NCBI GenBank assembly: GCA_050999155.1
Contig: JBPCPM010000049.1
Span: forward strand, 1 to 13,309
Origin: JBPCPM01 sp050999155
Lineage (GTDB): Bacteria; Actinomycetota; Thermoleophilia; Solirubrobacterales; 70-9
Direction of reading: 5' to 3'
DNA: 13,309 nt
A program made the position numbers and the translations under genes. Below, piece by piece: positions 5,309-12,067 of this stretch. Within the stretch, counting starts at the first letter, position 1. Every line of letters starts with the position of its first letter. The notes beneath the pieces were generated by a model. The model was given only the letters and a program-made list of their open reading frames with translations. It was not told the DNA's origin and made no database searches.

Positions 5309-6559
5309 GTGAGCAAGGACAAGGACGAGGAGGACGACAAGGACGACGCCCCCGGCACGTCCGACCTCGATCCCCCCGAGCAGCAACGCCACGACCTGCC
5401 CGACGAGGACACCTGCCGCACCCTCTTCCGGACCATGGCGCTGATCCGGCGCTTCGAGGAAGAAGCCCAGCGCCAGTACCAGCGCGCCAACATCGGCGGC
5501 TTCTTGCACCTCGCTCCCGGCGAGGAGGGGACGATCGTCGGCACGGCGTCGGTGATGCGCGACGACGACTACCTGATCGGCGCGTACCGCACCCACGGCC
5601 ACGTCATCGCCCGGGGCATGAAGCCGCGCAAGGTCATGGCCGAGCTGTTTGGCCGCGTCGACGGCGCCTCGCGTGGACGCGGCGGCTCGATGCACATGTT
5701 CGACCTCGAGCGCCGGTTCATGGGCGGCTACGGAATCGTCGGCGGCCACCTGCCGCTCGCGGCCGGCATGGGACTGACCGTCCGTTACAACGACACCGAC
5801 GAGGTGGTCGTCTGCATGTTCGGCGACGGCGCCTCGAACACCGGCAACTTCGGCGAGACCATGAACATGGCCGCCCTGTGGGACCTACCCGTGCTGTTCC
5901 TGGTCGAGAACAACCTCTACGGGATGGGCACCTCCATCGATCGCCACAGCGCCGTCACCGAGCTCTCGCGCAAGGCGTCGGGCTACGGGATCGAGGGCGA
6001 GCGCGTGGACGGCATGGACGTGCTGGCCATGCGCGAGGCGGTCAGCGACCACATCGAGCGCGTCCGTTCCGAGGGCAAGCCGCTGCTGCTGGAGTCCTTC
6101 ACCTACCGCTTCCGCGGCCACTCGGCCGCCGACCCCGAGGCCTACCGCGAGAAGGAGGAGGTCGAGGACTGGAAGCGCGAGCGCGATCCGGTCAAGACCT
6201 TCCGCGAACGGCTGGTCGAAGACGACGTGTTCACCGACGAGGAGCTCACCGAGATCGAGGACGAGCTCGACGGCATCGTCGACGACGCGGTCGAGTTCGC
6301 CAACCAGTCGGCCGAGCCCGACCTCGACAGCCTCTACGACCACCTGTACGTGCTGGGCGATCAGGTCAAGGGCTGGTACGCGCTCGACGAGCGCACGCCC
6401 GAACCGCACCCGGGTGAACGAGAGCCCACCGAGGGATTCTCCGACGAGACCCGCGAGGTCGCCGAGGCGGCCGCCGCATACGGAGGCGAGCGCCAGGGCG
6501 GCGACGCAGGTGGCGACGACGCGGACAGCGACGACGGGGACGACGGGGACGACGACTGA
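5309..6559 (+). CDS. pdhA: Pyruvate dehydrogenase-type E1 component, alpha subunit
   Basis: A 416-residue thiamine diphosphate enzyme subunit that decarboxylates a 2-oxo acid (most likely pyruvate) with the beta subunit and reductively acylates lipoyl-E2. Seen: YRTHGH (93-98), SRGRGGSMHMFD (121-132), the ThDP/Mg motif starting GDGASNTGNFGE at 172 and ending ENN at 202, and the regulatory-loop region TYRFRGHSAADPEAYR (265-280) with His271. The GTG at 5309 has GGGAG ten bases upstream. Odd: residues 1-35 are charged and residues 365-416 form an extra low-complexity tail ending in GDDADSDDGDDGDDD, absent from typical E1 alpha (about 330-370). RFRGHSxADP resembles cyanobacterial/plastid E1 alpha. 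Acetoin or branched-chain oxo-acid dehydrogenase remain alternatives, but the adjacent lipA/lipB and lpdA favour a housekeeping complex. Confidence 0.9.
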   Translation: MSKDKDEEDDKDDAPGTSDLDPPEQQRHDLPDEDTCRTLFRTMALIRRFEEEAQRQYQRANIGGFLHLAPGEEGTIVGTASVMRDDDYLIGAYRTHGHVIARGMKPRKVMAELFGRVDGASRGRGGSMHMFDLERRFMGGYGIVGGHLPLAAGMGLTVRYNDTDEVVVCMFGDGASNTGNFGETMNMAALWDLPVLFLVENNLYGMGTSIDRHSAVTELSRKASGYGIEGERVDGMDVLAMREAVSDHIERVRSEGKPLLLESFTYRFRGHSAADPEAYREKEEVEDWKRERDPVKTFRERLVEDDVFTDEELTEIEDELDGIVDDAVEFANQSAEPDLDSLYDHLYVLGDQVKGWYALDERTPEPHPGEREPTEGFSDETREVAEAAAAYGGERQGGDAGGDDADSDDGDDGDDD

Positions 6560-7548
6560 TGGGTTCGATGCGGGTACGCGAGGCGCTCAACGAGGCACTG
6601 CACGAGGAGATGGAGCGCGACGAGTCCGTCTACGTCATGGGCGAGGACGTGGCCGTCTTCGAGGGCGCCTTCAAGGTGACCAAGGGCCTGCTCGACAAGT
6701 ACGGCGAGCGGCGAGTCCGCGACACCCCCATCTCCGAGAACTCGATCGTCGGGGTCGGCGTCGGATCGGCGATGACCGGGCTGCGTCCCGTCGTCGAGAT
6801 CATGACCGTGAACTTCTCCCTGCTGGCGCTGGATCAGGTCATCAACCACATGGCCTCGATCCCCTACATGTTCAACACCCAGGTCAAGGTCCCCATGGTG
6901 CTGCGTATGCCCGGCGGCGGCGGCAACCAGCTCGGGCCGACCCACTCCCACAGCTTCGAGGCGCTGTACATGCACATCCCCGGCCTGCTGGTCGCCGTGC
7001 CCTCCACCGCCGCGGACTCCAAGGGCCTGATGAAGGCTGCGATCCGCGACGACAACCCGGTCGTGTTCATCGAGCACGAGGGCCTGTACGGCGAGCAGGG
7101 CGAGGTACCCGACGGCGACGACCACATCCTCGACTTCGGCAAGGCGGCCGTACGCCGCGAAGGCGCCGACGTGACGCTGATCGGCATCTTGAAGATGGCC
7201 CGCGTGTGCGCAGAGGCGGCCGTGACGCTGGCCGACGAGCACGGCGTCGAGGCCGAAGTGATCGACCCGCGCACGCTGCGCCCGCTCGACCTCGAGACGA
7301 TCCTCGAGTCCGTGCGTAAGACCAACCGTGTCGTCTGCGTCGAGGAGGGCTGGCCCCACGGCGGCGTCGGCGCCAACCTCGCCGCCCTGATCCAGGAGCA
7401 GGCCTTCGACCATCTCGACGCGCCGATCCAGCGGATCGCGGGCGCCGATGTGCCAATGCCCTACGCCAAGCGCCTCGAGCAGTCGGCCATCCCCCACGCC
7501 GAGAACGTCGTCAAGGCTGCCCTCAAGACGCTGGAGGGCGCCCGCTAG
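6559..7548 (+). CDS. pdhB: Pyruvate dehydrogenase-type E1 component, beta subunit
   Basis: A 329-residue transketolase-like subunit that completes the E1 alpha2-beta2 active site. Seen: YVMGEDVAVFEGAFKVTKGL (25-44), DTPISENSIVGVGVGSAM (55-72) with Glu60 that activates the ThDP aminopyrimidine, LRMPGGGGNQLGPTHSHSFEA (115-135) with His129 and His131, AIRDDNPVVFIEHE in the middle, and the C-terminal transketolase domain with VEEGWPHGGVGANLAALI. Length matches the family. The ATG shares one base with the pdhA stop (TGATG), so the two subunits are co-translated as expected for an obligate heterotetramer. A second in-frame ATG nine bases later (MRVREAL) is an alternative start. The same specificity caution as for pdhA applies. 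Confidence 0.93.
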   Translation: MGSMRVREALNEALHEEMERDESVYVMGEDVAVFEGAFKVTKGLLDKYGERRVRDTPISENSIVGVGVGSAMTGLRPVVEIMTVNFSLLALDQVINHMASIPYMFNTQVKVPMVLRMPGGGGNQLGPTHSHSFEALYMHIPGLLVAVPSTAADSKGLMKAAIRDDNPVVFIEHEGLYGEQGEVPDGDDHILDFGKAAVRREGADVTLIGILKMARVCAEAAVTLADEHGVEAEVIDPRTLRPLDLETILESVRKTNRVVCVEEGWPHGGVGANLAALIQEQAFDHLDAPIQRIAGADVPMPYAKRLEQSAIPHAENVVKAALKTLEGAR

Positions 7549-7582
7549 GCGCCCCTGAGACCCCAAGGAACCCCCACCCCAC

Positions 7583-9025
7583 ATGGCCACTGAACTCATA
7601 ATGCCCCGCCTGTCCGACTCCATGGAGGAGGGCACGATCGTCAAGTGGCTCAAGGAGGTCGGCGACGAGGTCGCCAAGGGCGAGGAGATCGTCGAGATCG
7701 AGACCGACAAGGCGAACATGACCTACGAGTCAGACGCCGACGGGACCCTGATCGAGATCATCGCCGAGGAGGGCGACACCCTCCCGATCGGGGATCCGAT
7801 CGCCAAGATCGGTGACGAGAGCGAGGCGAGCGAGAGCAGCTCCTCCGACGACGAGGACGACGAGGACGAGGACCAAGAGGACGACGGTTCGTCCGAGAAG
7901 TCCGGCACCCAGGGAGAGGACGACGACCAAGCCGAGGAAGACGCCCAGGACGACGACGAGGAAGAGGACGCAGAAGCGTCCGCAGAGGCGAGCGCCTCCG
8001 ATGACGAGGGCGGCGAATCCGGCTCCGAGCAGGCATCCACCTCGAGCAGCTCCTCCGATTCGGGGGACGGCACCGCCCCGCCGGCCCCCGAGGTCGACGG
8101 CGAGCGCGTCAAGGCCTCCCCCGTCGCGCGGCGGGTCGCCCAAGACCTCGGCGTCGACATCGCCGATCTCGACGGCTCGGGACCCGGCGGACGGATCATC
8201 AAGGCCGATGTCGAGCAGGCCGCGGACGGCGAGAGTGGCGGCGGCGACGCAGGGGGCGAGGAGCCCGAGAAGCAGTCGGGCGACTCCGGCCAGCAGCAGG
8301 CCGATGGCGGCCAGCAGCGCGAGACGGCCCGGGGCACCGTGGAGACCGTCGACCCGTCGCGCACCCAGCAGACCATTGCCCGGCGGATGGCCGAGTCGAA
8401 GGCCAACGTCCCCCACTTCTACCTCTCGGCCGAGATCGACATGAGCGAGGCCGTCTCGTTCCGCGACAAGGTCAAGGACCGGATCGCCGAAGACGAGAAG
8501 CCTCCCTCCTACAACGACATGGTCGTCAAGGCGTGCGCCAAGGCCCTGAAGGAGCACCCGAAGGCAAACGGCGCCTACAAGGACGGCAAGTTCGAGCTCT
8601 ACTCGCGGATCAACGTCGGCGTGGCCGTCGCCGCCGAGGGGACACTTGTCGTCCCGACCATCTTCGACGCCGACAAGAAGGGCCTCGGCGAGATCTCCGC
8701 CGACACCCGGGAGCTGGCCCAGAAGGTGCGCGACGGCAAGGTCGCGCCCCCCGATGTCTCAGGCGGCACGTTCACCGTGTCGAACCTCGGCATGTTCGGG
8801 ATCGAGAACTTCGCCGCGGTGGTCAACATGCCCCAGGCTGCGATCCTCGCGGTGGGCCGCCTGGCCCGCAAGCCGGTCGTAGACGACCGGGGTGAGGTCG
8901 TGGCGCGCCACATGGTGGGCGTGACCCTGGCCTGCGATCACCGGATCCTCTACGGGGCCGACGGCGCCGACTTCCTGGCGACGATCCGCCGCTACCTCGA
9001 AGACCCGCTGCTGCTCGCGCTGTAG
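7583..9025 (+). CDS. pdhC: Dihydrolipoyl acyltransferase E2 (acetyltransferase-type)
   Basis: 480-residue core of the complex; transfers the acyl group from lipoyl-lysine to CoA. Domains: one lipoyl domain (2-77) with Lys43 in EIETDKANMTYES; a long Ser/Asp/Glu linker (78-174; 27 of residues 88-130 are acidic); peripheral subunit-binding domain (176-211, KASPVARRVAQDLG to GPGGRIIKADV); a second Gly/Gln-rich linker (212-255); and the catalytic domain (256-480). Near the C-terminus the usual HxxxDG active site reads DHRILYGADG, with catalytic His453 kept but Tyr457 where Asp is common; cyanobacterial/plastid E2 have this form, so it need not be inactive. The usual linker is Ala/Pro-rich, so the acidic one is distinctive. 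It starts 34 bases after pdhB with only a weak AAGGA upstream. Acetyl specificity is inferred from context. Confidence 0.93.
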   Translation: MATELIMPRLSDSMEEGTIVKWLKEVGDEVAKGEEIVEIETDKANMTYESDADGTLIEIIAEEGDTLPIGDPIAKIGDESEASESSSSDDEDDEDEDQEDDGSSEKSGTQGEDDDQAEEDAQDDDEEEDAEASAEASASDDEGGESGSEQASTSSSSSDSGDGTAPPAPEVDGERVKASPVARRVAQDLGVDIADLDGSGPGGRIIKADVEQAADGESGGGDAGGEEPEKQSGDSGQQQADGGQQRETARGTVETVDPSRTQQTIARRMAESKANVPHFYLSAEIDMSEAVSFRDKVKDRIAEDEKPPSYNDMVVKACAKALKEHPKANGAYKDGKFELYSRINVGVAVAAEGTLVVPTIFDADKKGLGEISADTRELAQKVRDGKVAPPDVSGGTFTVSNLGMFGIENFAAVVNMPQAAILAVGRLARKPVVDDRGEVVARHMVGVTLACDHRILYGADGADFLATIRRYLEDPLLLAL

Positions 9026-9075
9026 TCGCGGCGGCGCGGAGCGTGGCCGGCGGAAACCGGCCCGCCCCGCCGCGA
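9026..9075. terminator. Nested hairpin between convergent genes (likely bidirectional terminator)
   Basis: TCGCGGCGG (9026-9034) pairs perfectly with CCGCCGCGA (9067-9075). Inside it GGCCGG (9045-9050) pairs with CCGGCC (9057-9062) around a CGGAAA loop. It starts one base after the E2 stop and ends seven bases before the stop of the opposite-strand gene. No T-run follows, so it is a GC-type hairpin rather than a classic Rho-independent terminator. Confidence 0.6.
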
Positions 9076-9082
9076 ACCGGGC

Positions 9083-9418
9083 TCAGCCCCCGGTGCTGGC
9101 CTCCCGGGCCCGCTCTTCTGCGTTGTCGTCGTCGTCGTCCTCGTCGCTGTCGACGAACTCCTCGGCGCCACCGCTCTCACTCGAGGTCTTGACGTTGCCG
9201 GGCTCGGCGGCGGCGTCGCCGCGCTCGCGGTCCTGCTTCTGCTCTTCCTCGGAGGCGTAGCCGCGGCCCTTACCGGCCCCGACGCCTTCCTGCTCGCCGG
9301 AGATCGCCGACTTGATGTCCTTGACCACCTCGCCGACCCGCTCCTTGGCGCCGGCGACCTTCTCGCTCGCGGTCTCACGGGCCTGATCGGTCTTCGACTG
9401 GTTGTTCTCGTTGGCCAT
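9083..9418 (-). CDS. Small hydrophilic acidic protein, function unknown
   Basis: 111 residues with no transmembrane segment, no cysteine and no tryptophan. Residues 1-40 (ENNQSKTDQARETASEK, then VAGAKERVGEVVKDIKSAIS) look like an amphipathic helix similar in style to LEA-like or CsbD-like stress proteins. Residues 41-70 are Gly/Glu/Lys-rich, and 71-111 are acidic with EEFVDSDEDDDDDN. Such composition suggests a disordered, possibly desiccation- or stress-related protein, but this is inference from composition only. Start evidence is good: AGGGGAGG (9430-9423) lies four bases before the ATG, and a strong hairpin lies just before that. The frame stays open upstream across lipB's promoter region, but that is GC-driven and has no start signal. 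It is divergent from lipB and convergent with pdhC. Confidence 0.7.
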   Translation of the reverse strand: MANENNQSKTDQARETASEKVAGAKERVGEVVKDIKSAISGEQEGVGAGKGRGYASEEEQKQDRERGDAAAEPGNVKTSSESGGAEEFVDSDEDDDDDNAEERAREASTGG

Positions 9419-9433
9419 GACGCCTCCCCTTGG

Positions 9434-9454
9434 GGCGGGCACTCGTCGCCCGCC
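9434..9454 (-). promoter_or_regulatory. Leader hairpin before the small acidic protein gene
   Basis: On the minus strand GGCGGGC-GACGAGT-GCCCGCC gives a perfect seven-pair stem with a seven-base loop, ending three bases before the AGGGGAGG ribosome site. It could affect ribosome access or mRNA stability. The neighbouring GGAAC-C-GTTCC at 9455-9465 is a short palindrome that could be an operator; neither has a known match. Confidence 0.45.
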
Positions 9455-9558
9455 GGAACCGTTCCTCGCTGGTTCGCACGTCCCCAGACCCCCGGCGGGC
9501 AAACCTTCGGGGGTCACGGTCGGTCGAACAGACAGTCGTGGTCTGGGACCATTGGGCG

Positions 9559-10311
9559 GTGAGCGCAATCGGCCATCTGCCCTGTGGACTCGTCGAGTAC
9601 TCGGCCGCGCTGCGGGCCCAGGCCCTCCTCGCCAAAGCGCGGCGCCGGGGCGAGATCGGCGACCTGCTGCTGACGCTCGAACACCCCGCCGTCTACACGC
9701 GAGGCCGCCGCACCACCGCCGACGAGCTGCCCCTCGGCGAGGCCTGGTACCGCGAACGAGGCGTCGACATCCAGGACACCGACCGGGGCGGCAAGGTGAC
9801 CTTGCACAACCCGGGGCAGCTCGTGGCCTACCCGATCGTGGACCTCGGTCCCACAAGAGGCGTGGCCGCCTACGTCGCCGGCCTGGAGGAGACGATCGTC
9901 TCGACCCTCGACCGTCTGGGGGTCCAGAGCGAGATCCTCCCGCGGCTGACCGGCGTGTGGACGCGCCAGAACACCAAGATCGCCTCGATCGGCGTCCACG
10001 TCGCCCGAGGCATCACGACCCACGGCCTGGCCATCAACGTCTGCAACGACCTCGAGCCGTTCTCGTGGATCGTGCCCTGCGGCCTGCAGGAGTGCGAGAT
10101 GACATCGGTCGCCGTGGAGCGGGGCGAAAGCGTCACGATCGCCGACGCCCGCAGGGCGCTTGCCGAATCCTGGGGCGCCGTCCACCGCTGCGAGATCCGC
10201 GAGCTGGCACCGACCGACCTCGGGCCGACGGCCACCGCCGCCCTGGACCTCCTCGAACCGCGCGATCCGAGTGTGGGGCCGCGAGACGGCGCACCCGCAT
10301 CGGTACGGTAG
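9559..10311 (+). CDS. lipB: Octanoyl-ACP:protein octanoyltransferase LipB
   Basis: LipB moves octanoyl from acyl carrier protein to the lipoyl-domain lysine, the first step of lipoate assembly on E2 and related proteins. From the GTG at 9559 it has 250 residues, close to the family's 210-240. Seen: LEHPAVYTRGRRT, then DRGGKVTLHNPGQLVAYPI, VWTRQNTKIASIGVHV with Lys140, THGLAINV, and WIVPCGL with Cys174; Lys and Cys are the catalytic pair. The family RGGxxTYHGPGQ motif reads RGGKVTLHNPGQ, a change at two positions, of which the Gly is known to vary. The frame extends upstream to 9430, but that part has no LipB similarity. The only promoter hint is GACCAT at 9547-9552, six bases before the GTG. 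lipA follows four bases after the stop. Confidence 0.93.
   Translation: MSAIGHLPCGLVEYSAALRAQALLAKARRRGEIGDLLLTLEHPAVYTRGRRTTADELPLGEAWYRERGVDIQDTDRGGKVTLHNPGQLVAYPIVDLGPTRGVAAYVAGLEETIVSTLDRLGVQSEILPRLTGVWTRQNTKIASIGVHVARGITTHGLAINVCNDLEPFSWIVPCGLQECEMTSVAVERGESVTIADARRALAESWGAVHRCEIRELAPTDLGPTATAALDLLEPRDPSVGPRDGAPASVR
10304..10309 (+). promoter_or_regulatory. Probable -10 box of leaderless lipA transcript
   Basis: TACGGT overlaps the last codons of lipB and shares its final T with the lipB TAG stop. It ends six bases before the lipA GTG, the same spacing as at thiE, and no Shine-Dalgarno intervenes. lipA could thus be transcribed separately from lipB as well as by read-through. Confidence 0.45.
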
Positions 10312-10315
10312 GGCC

Positions 10316-11260
10316 GTGAGCGAGCGCGTCCACGTCACCCGTTCCCGGTCGAACCCTGGCGGCACCGCCCAGACCGACGGCCTGCCCTTCCGCCACCGCA
10401 AGCCCAAGTGGCTGAAGGTGCCGCCACCCGGTGGCCCTGTCTACCGGTCGCTGAAGTCCCAGATCGCGGGCGAGAACCTCCACACCGTCTGCGAAGAGGC
10501 CAACTGCCCCAACGTCGGCGAATGCTGGGAACGCGGCACCGCCACCTTCATGATCCTCGGCGACACCTGCACCCGGCGCTGCGGCTTTTGCAACGTCAAA
10601 ACCGGCGTGCCGACGTGGCACGATCCGCTCGAGCCGTTGCGGGTCGCCAACTCCGTCAAACGGATGGGGCTGCGCCACGCGGTGATCACGTCCGTCGATC
10701 GCGACGACCTGCCCGACTACGGCGCAAGCGCCTTCGTCGGCACGATCCGCTCGATCCGCATGCTCGCACCCGAGTGCAAGGTCGAGGTCCTCACGCCCGA
10801 CTTCCGCGGCCAGGAGATGCCGCTGTCCAAGGTCATCCACGAGCGGCCCGACGTGTTCAACCACAACGTCGAGGTCGTCCCGCGCCTGTACCCGAAGGCC
10901 CGCCGCGGTTCGCAGTTCCTGCGCTCGGCCCGCGTCCTGCAGGCGGCCAAGGAGATGGGCGGCGACGGCGTGCTGACCAAGTCGGGCCTGATGGTCGGGC
11001 TCGGCGAGACCTTCGACGAGCTGGTCGAGACCTTCGGCATCCTGCGCGAGCACGACGTGGAGATCCTCACCGTCGGCCAGTATCTGCGCCCCAGCCGCAA
11101 CCACCTGCCGGTGCAGCGCTACTGGGAGCCCGGAGAGTTCGATGCGCTGGCCGAGGCGGCCCGCGACCTGGGCTTCCTCTCGGTCGCCGCAGGACCGCTG
11201 GTGCGCAGCTCCTACCACGCCGACCAGCAGGTGCCGAACCCCCAGCCGCTGCTGGCTTGA
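10316..11260 (+). CDS. lipA: Lipoyl synthase LipA (radical SAM)
   Basis: 314 residues. LipA inserts two sulfurs into octanoyl-lysine on E2 lipoyl domains, using one [4Fe-4S] cluster for S-adenosylmethionine cleavage and sacrificing a second as the sulfur source. Seen: auxiliary-cluster cysteines in CEEANCPNVGEC (Cys59, 64, 70), radical-SAM cysteines in CTRRCGFC (Cys85, 89, 92), the NVKTG motif after them, FNHNVEVVPRLYP in the barrel, KSGLMVGLGET, and the C-terminal RSSYHADQ (from Arg297) whose serine ligates the auxiliary cluster. All catalytic residues are present and the length is typical. The GTG at 10316 is chosen because residues 1-30 match the usual LipA N-terminal arm before KPKWLK and because of the -10 box six bases upstream. 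The frame upstream of the GTG is a shadow of lipB. Confidence 0.97.
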   Translation: MSERVHVTRSRSNPGGTAQTDGLPFRHRKPKWLKVPPPGGPVYRSLKSQIAGENLHTVCEEANCPNVGECWERGTATFMILGDTCTRRCGFCNVKTGVPTWHDPLEPLRVANSVKRMGLRHAVITSVDRDDLPDYGASAFVGTIRSIRMLAPECKVEVLTPDFRGQEMPLSKVIHERPDVFNHNVEVVPRLYPKARRGSQFLRSARVLQAAKEMGGDGVLTKSGLMVGLGETFDELVETFGILREHDVEILTVGQYLRPSRNHLPVQRYWEPGEFDALAEAARDLGFLSVAAGPLVRSSYHADQQVPNPQPLLA

Positions 11261-11263
11261 CGG

Positions 11264-11285
11264 GCCGCCGGCACGAGCCGGCGGC
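11264..11285. terminator. Perfect hairpin between lipA and convergent gene
   Basis: GCCGCCGGC (11264-11272) and GCCGGCGGC (11277-11285) form a perfect nine-pair stem with an ACGA loop. It fills the 25-base gap between two facing stop codons, so one hairpin can serve both strands. There is no T-run on either side. Confidence 0.7.
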
Positions 11286-11981
11286 TCAGGGGGCGATCTG
11301 GTGCGTGACCGTGCCGTCGGCGCCCACGCCGAGGGCGGTCGGGACCACGAGGATCCCGTACTTGCGGGCCAGGTCGGGACGTTCGCGGACGTTGACCGAC
11401 TGCAGGCGCTCGCCGCGAGCCGTGAGGTCCTGCTCCAGGGAGTGGCATTCCGAGCACAGCGGGTGGGTGAAGTGGACGACGGTGGATCCGGCCACGGCCA
11501 GGTCGGCCGGGTCGATGCGGGTGACGTCACGTGAGCGCACCCCGCGCATGTGGGCGAACAGCCGGTAGATCTCGCAGCCGGCACAAAAGCCGGTGACCGC
11601 CGACAGCAGCGCCAGGAAGGCGACGAGAGCGCCAAGGGCGAGCCCCACCGTGGGCGCACCGAACCACCATGCCGCCGCCGCCGCGGTCAGCGTGGCCACG
11701 CCGATCTGGTTCGCCAGACGGGGAGGACGGGAGTCCTCGAGGAGGCCCTCGCCGAAGCGCGGCTGGATCAGGGTGAAGTAGGCGAGGCACGGCAGGCAGT
11801 ACCGGCGCCCGAAGGTGAGCCCGACGGCGAGCTGGAGCGCAAGCAGCGCCCACGCGAGCGGCCAGCCGAAGACGACGCCGATCAGGCTCACGACCCCGAC
11901 GACGACCTGGTTGGTCCGAGGCGCGCGTTCGTCGATCACGTCGGTGTCGTCGAACGGATGGGCGGTCCAGACGCGGTCCAT
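11286..11981 (-). CDS. DUF4395-like membrane protein fused to a short thioredoxin-like domain
   Basis: 231 residues with three CxxC pairs. Residues 1-24 are polar; hydrophobic segments at about 25-57 (one or two helices) and 92-130 make an integral membrane domain like DUF4395. Cys62/Cys65 (YCLPCLAYF) follow the first segment and Cys133/Cys136 (FCAGCEIY) the last. From about 166, STVVHFTHPLCSECHSLEQDL gives a thioredoxin-type strand and active site (Cys176/Cys179), then SVNVRERPDLARKYGILVVPTAL with the cis-Pro site Pro214; the protein stops after the last strand, without the final thioredoxin helix. A redox role such as passing electrons to or from a soluble thiol partner is inferred. It starts at ATG 11981, eight bases after a TATGAT box; no Shine-Dalgarno. 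It is convergent with lipA and divergent from the rhomboid gene. Confidence 0.78.
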   Translation of the reverse strand: MDRVWTAHPFDDTDVIDERAPRTNQVVVGVVSLIGVVFGWPLAWALLALQLAVGLTFGRRYCLPCLAYFTLIQPRFGEGLLEDSRPPRLANQIGVATLTAAAAAWWFGAPTVGLALGALVAFLALLSAVTGFCAGCEIYRLFAHMRGVRSRDVTRIDPADLAVAGSTVVHFTHPLCSECHSLEQDLTARGERLQSVNVRERPDLARKYGILVVPTALGVGADGTVTHQIAP

Positions 11982-11989
11982 GGGACCGA

Positions 11990-11995
11990 ATCATA
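11990..11995 (-). promoter_or_regulatory. -10 box of the DUF4395-thioredoxin gene
   Basis: TATGAT on the minus strand, a near-perfect -10 box in a locally AT-rich patch, eight bases before the ATG. Transcription should begin within a base or two of the start codon. No clear -35 box. Confidence 0.55.
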
Positions 11996-12054
11996 CAAAA
12001 CCTGATCCGGTTCTTGGTCTTTTGCCAGATTCTTTTGCGGACTGGCCGGATCTC

Positions 12055-12060
12055 TAGAGT
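12055..12060 (+). promoter_or_regulatory. -10 box of the rhomboid gene
   Basis: TAGAGT, seven bases before the proposed CTG start. A weak TTTTGC at 12033-12038 could be a -35 element (16-base spacer). With the TATGAT box on the other strand it makes a divergent promoter pair in the 86-base gap. Confidence 0.45.
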
Positions 12061-12067
12061 CCCCGCC

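Noticed and set aside
6361..7719. 452-codon minus-strand frame across pdhB and the E1 alpha/E2 ends
   Set aside because: Overlaps strongly identified E1 and E2 genes completely and shows no domain; GC-driven open frame.
7830..8060. GAC/GAG-rich repeat-like tract suspected as a tandem repeat
   Set aside because: No fixed repeat unit; it is codon-level low complexity encoding the acidic E2 linker.
9430..9558. Upstream extension of lipB to 9430
   Set aside because: Those residues do not resemble LipB, and the region contains the leader hairpin and promoter of the divergent gene.
10133..11659. 508-codon minus-strand frame across lipA
   Set aside because: Antisense to lipA and running into another frame of the DUF4395 gene; no recognisable protein sequence.
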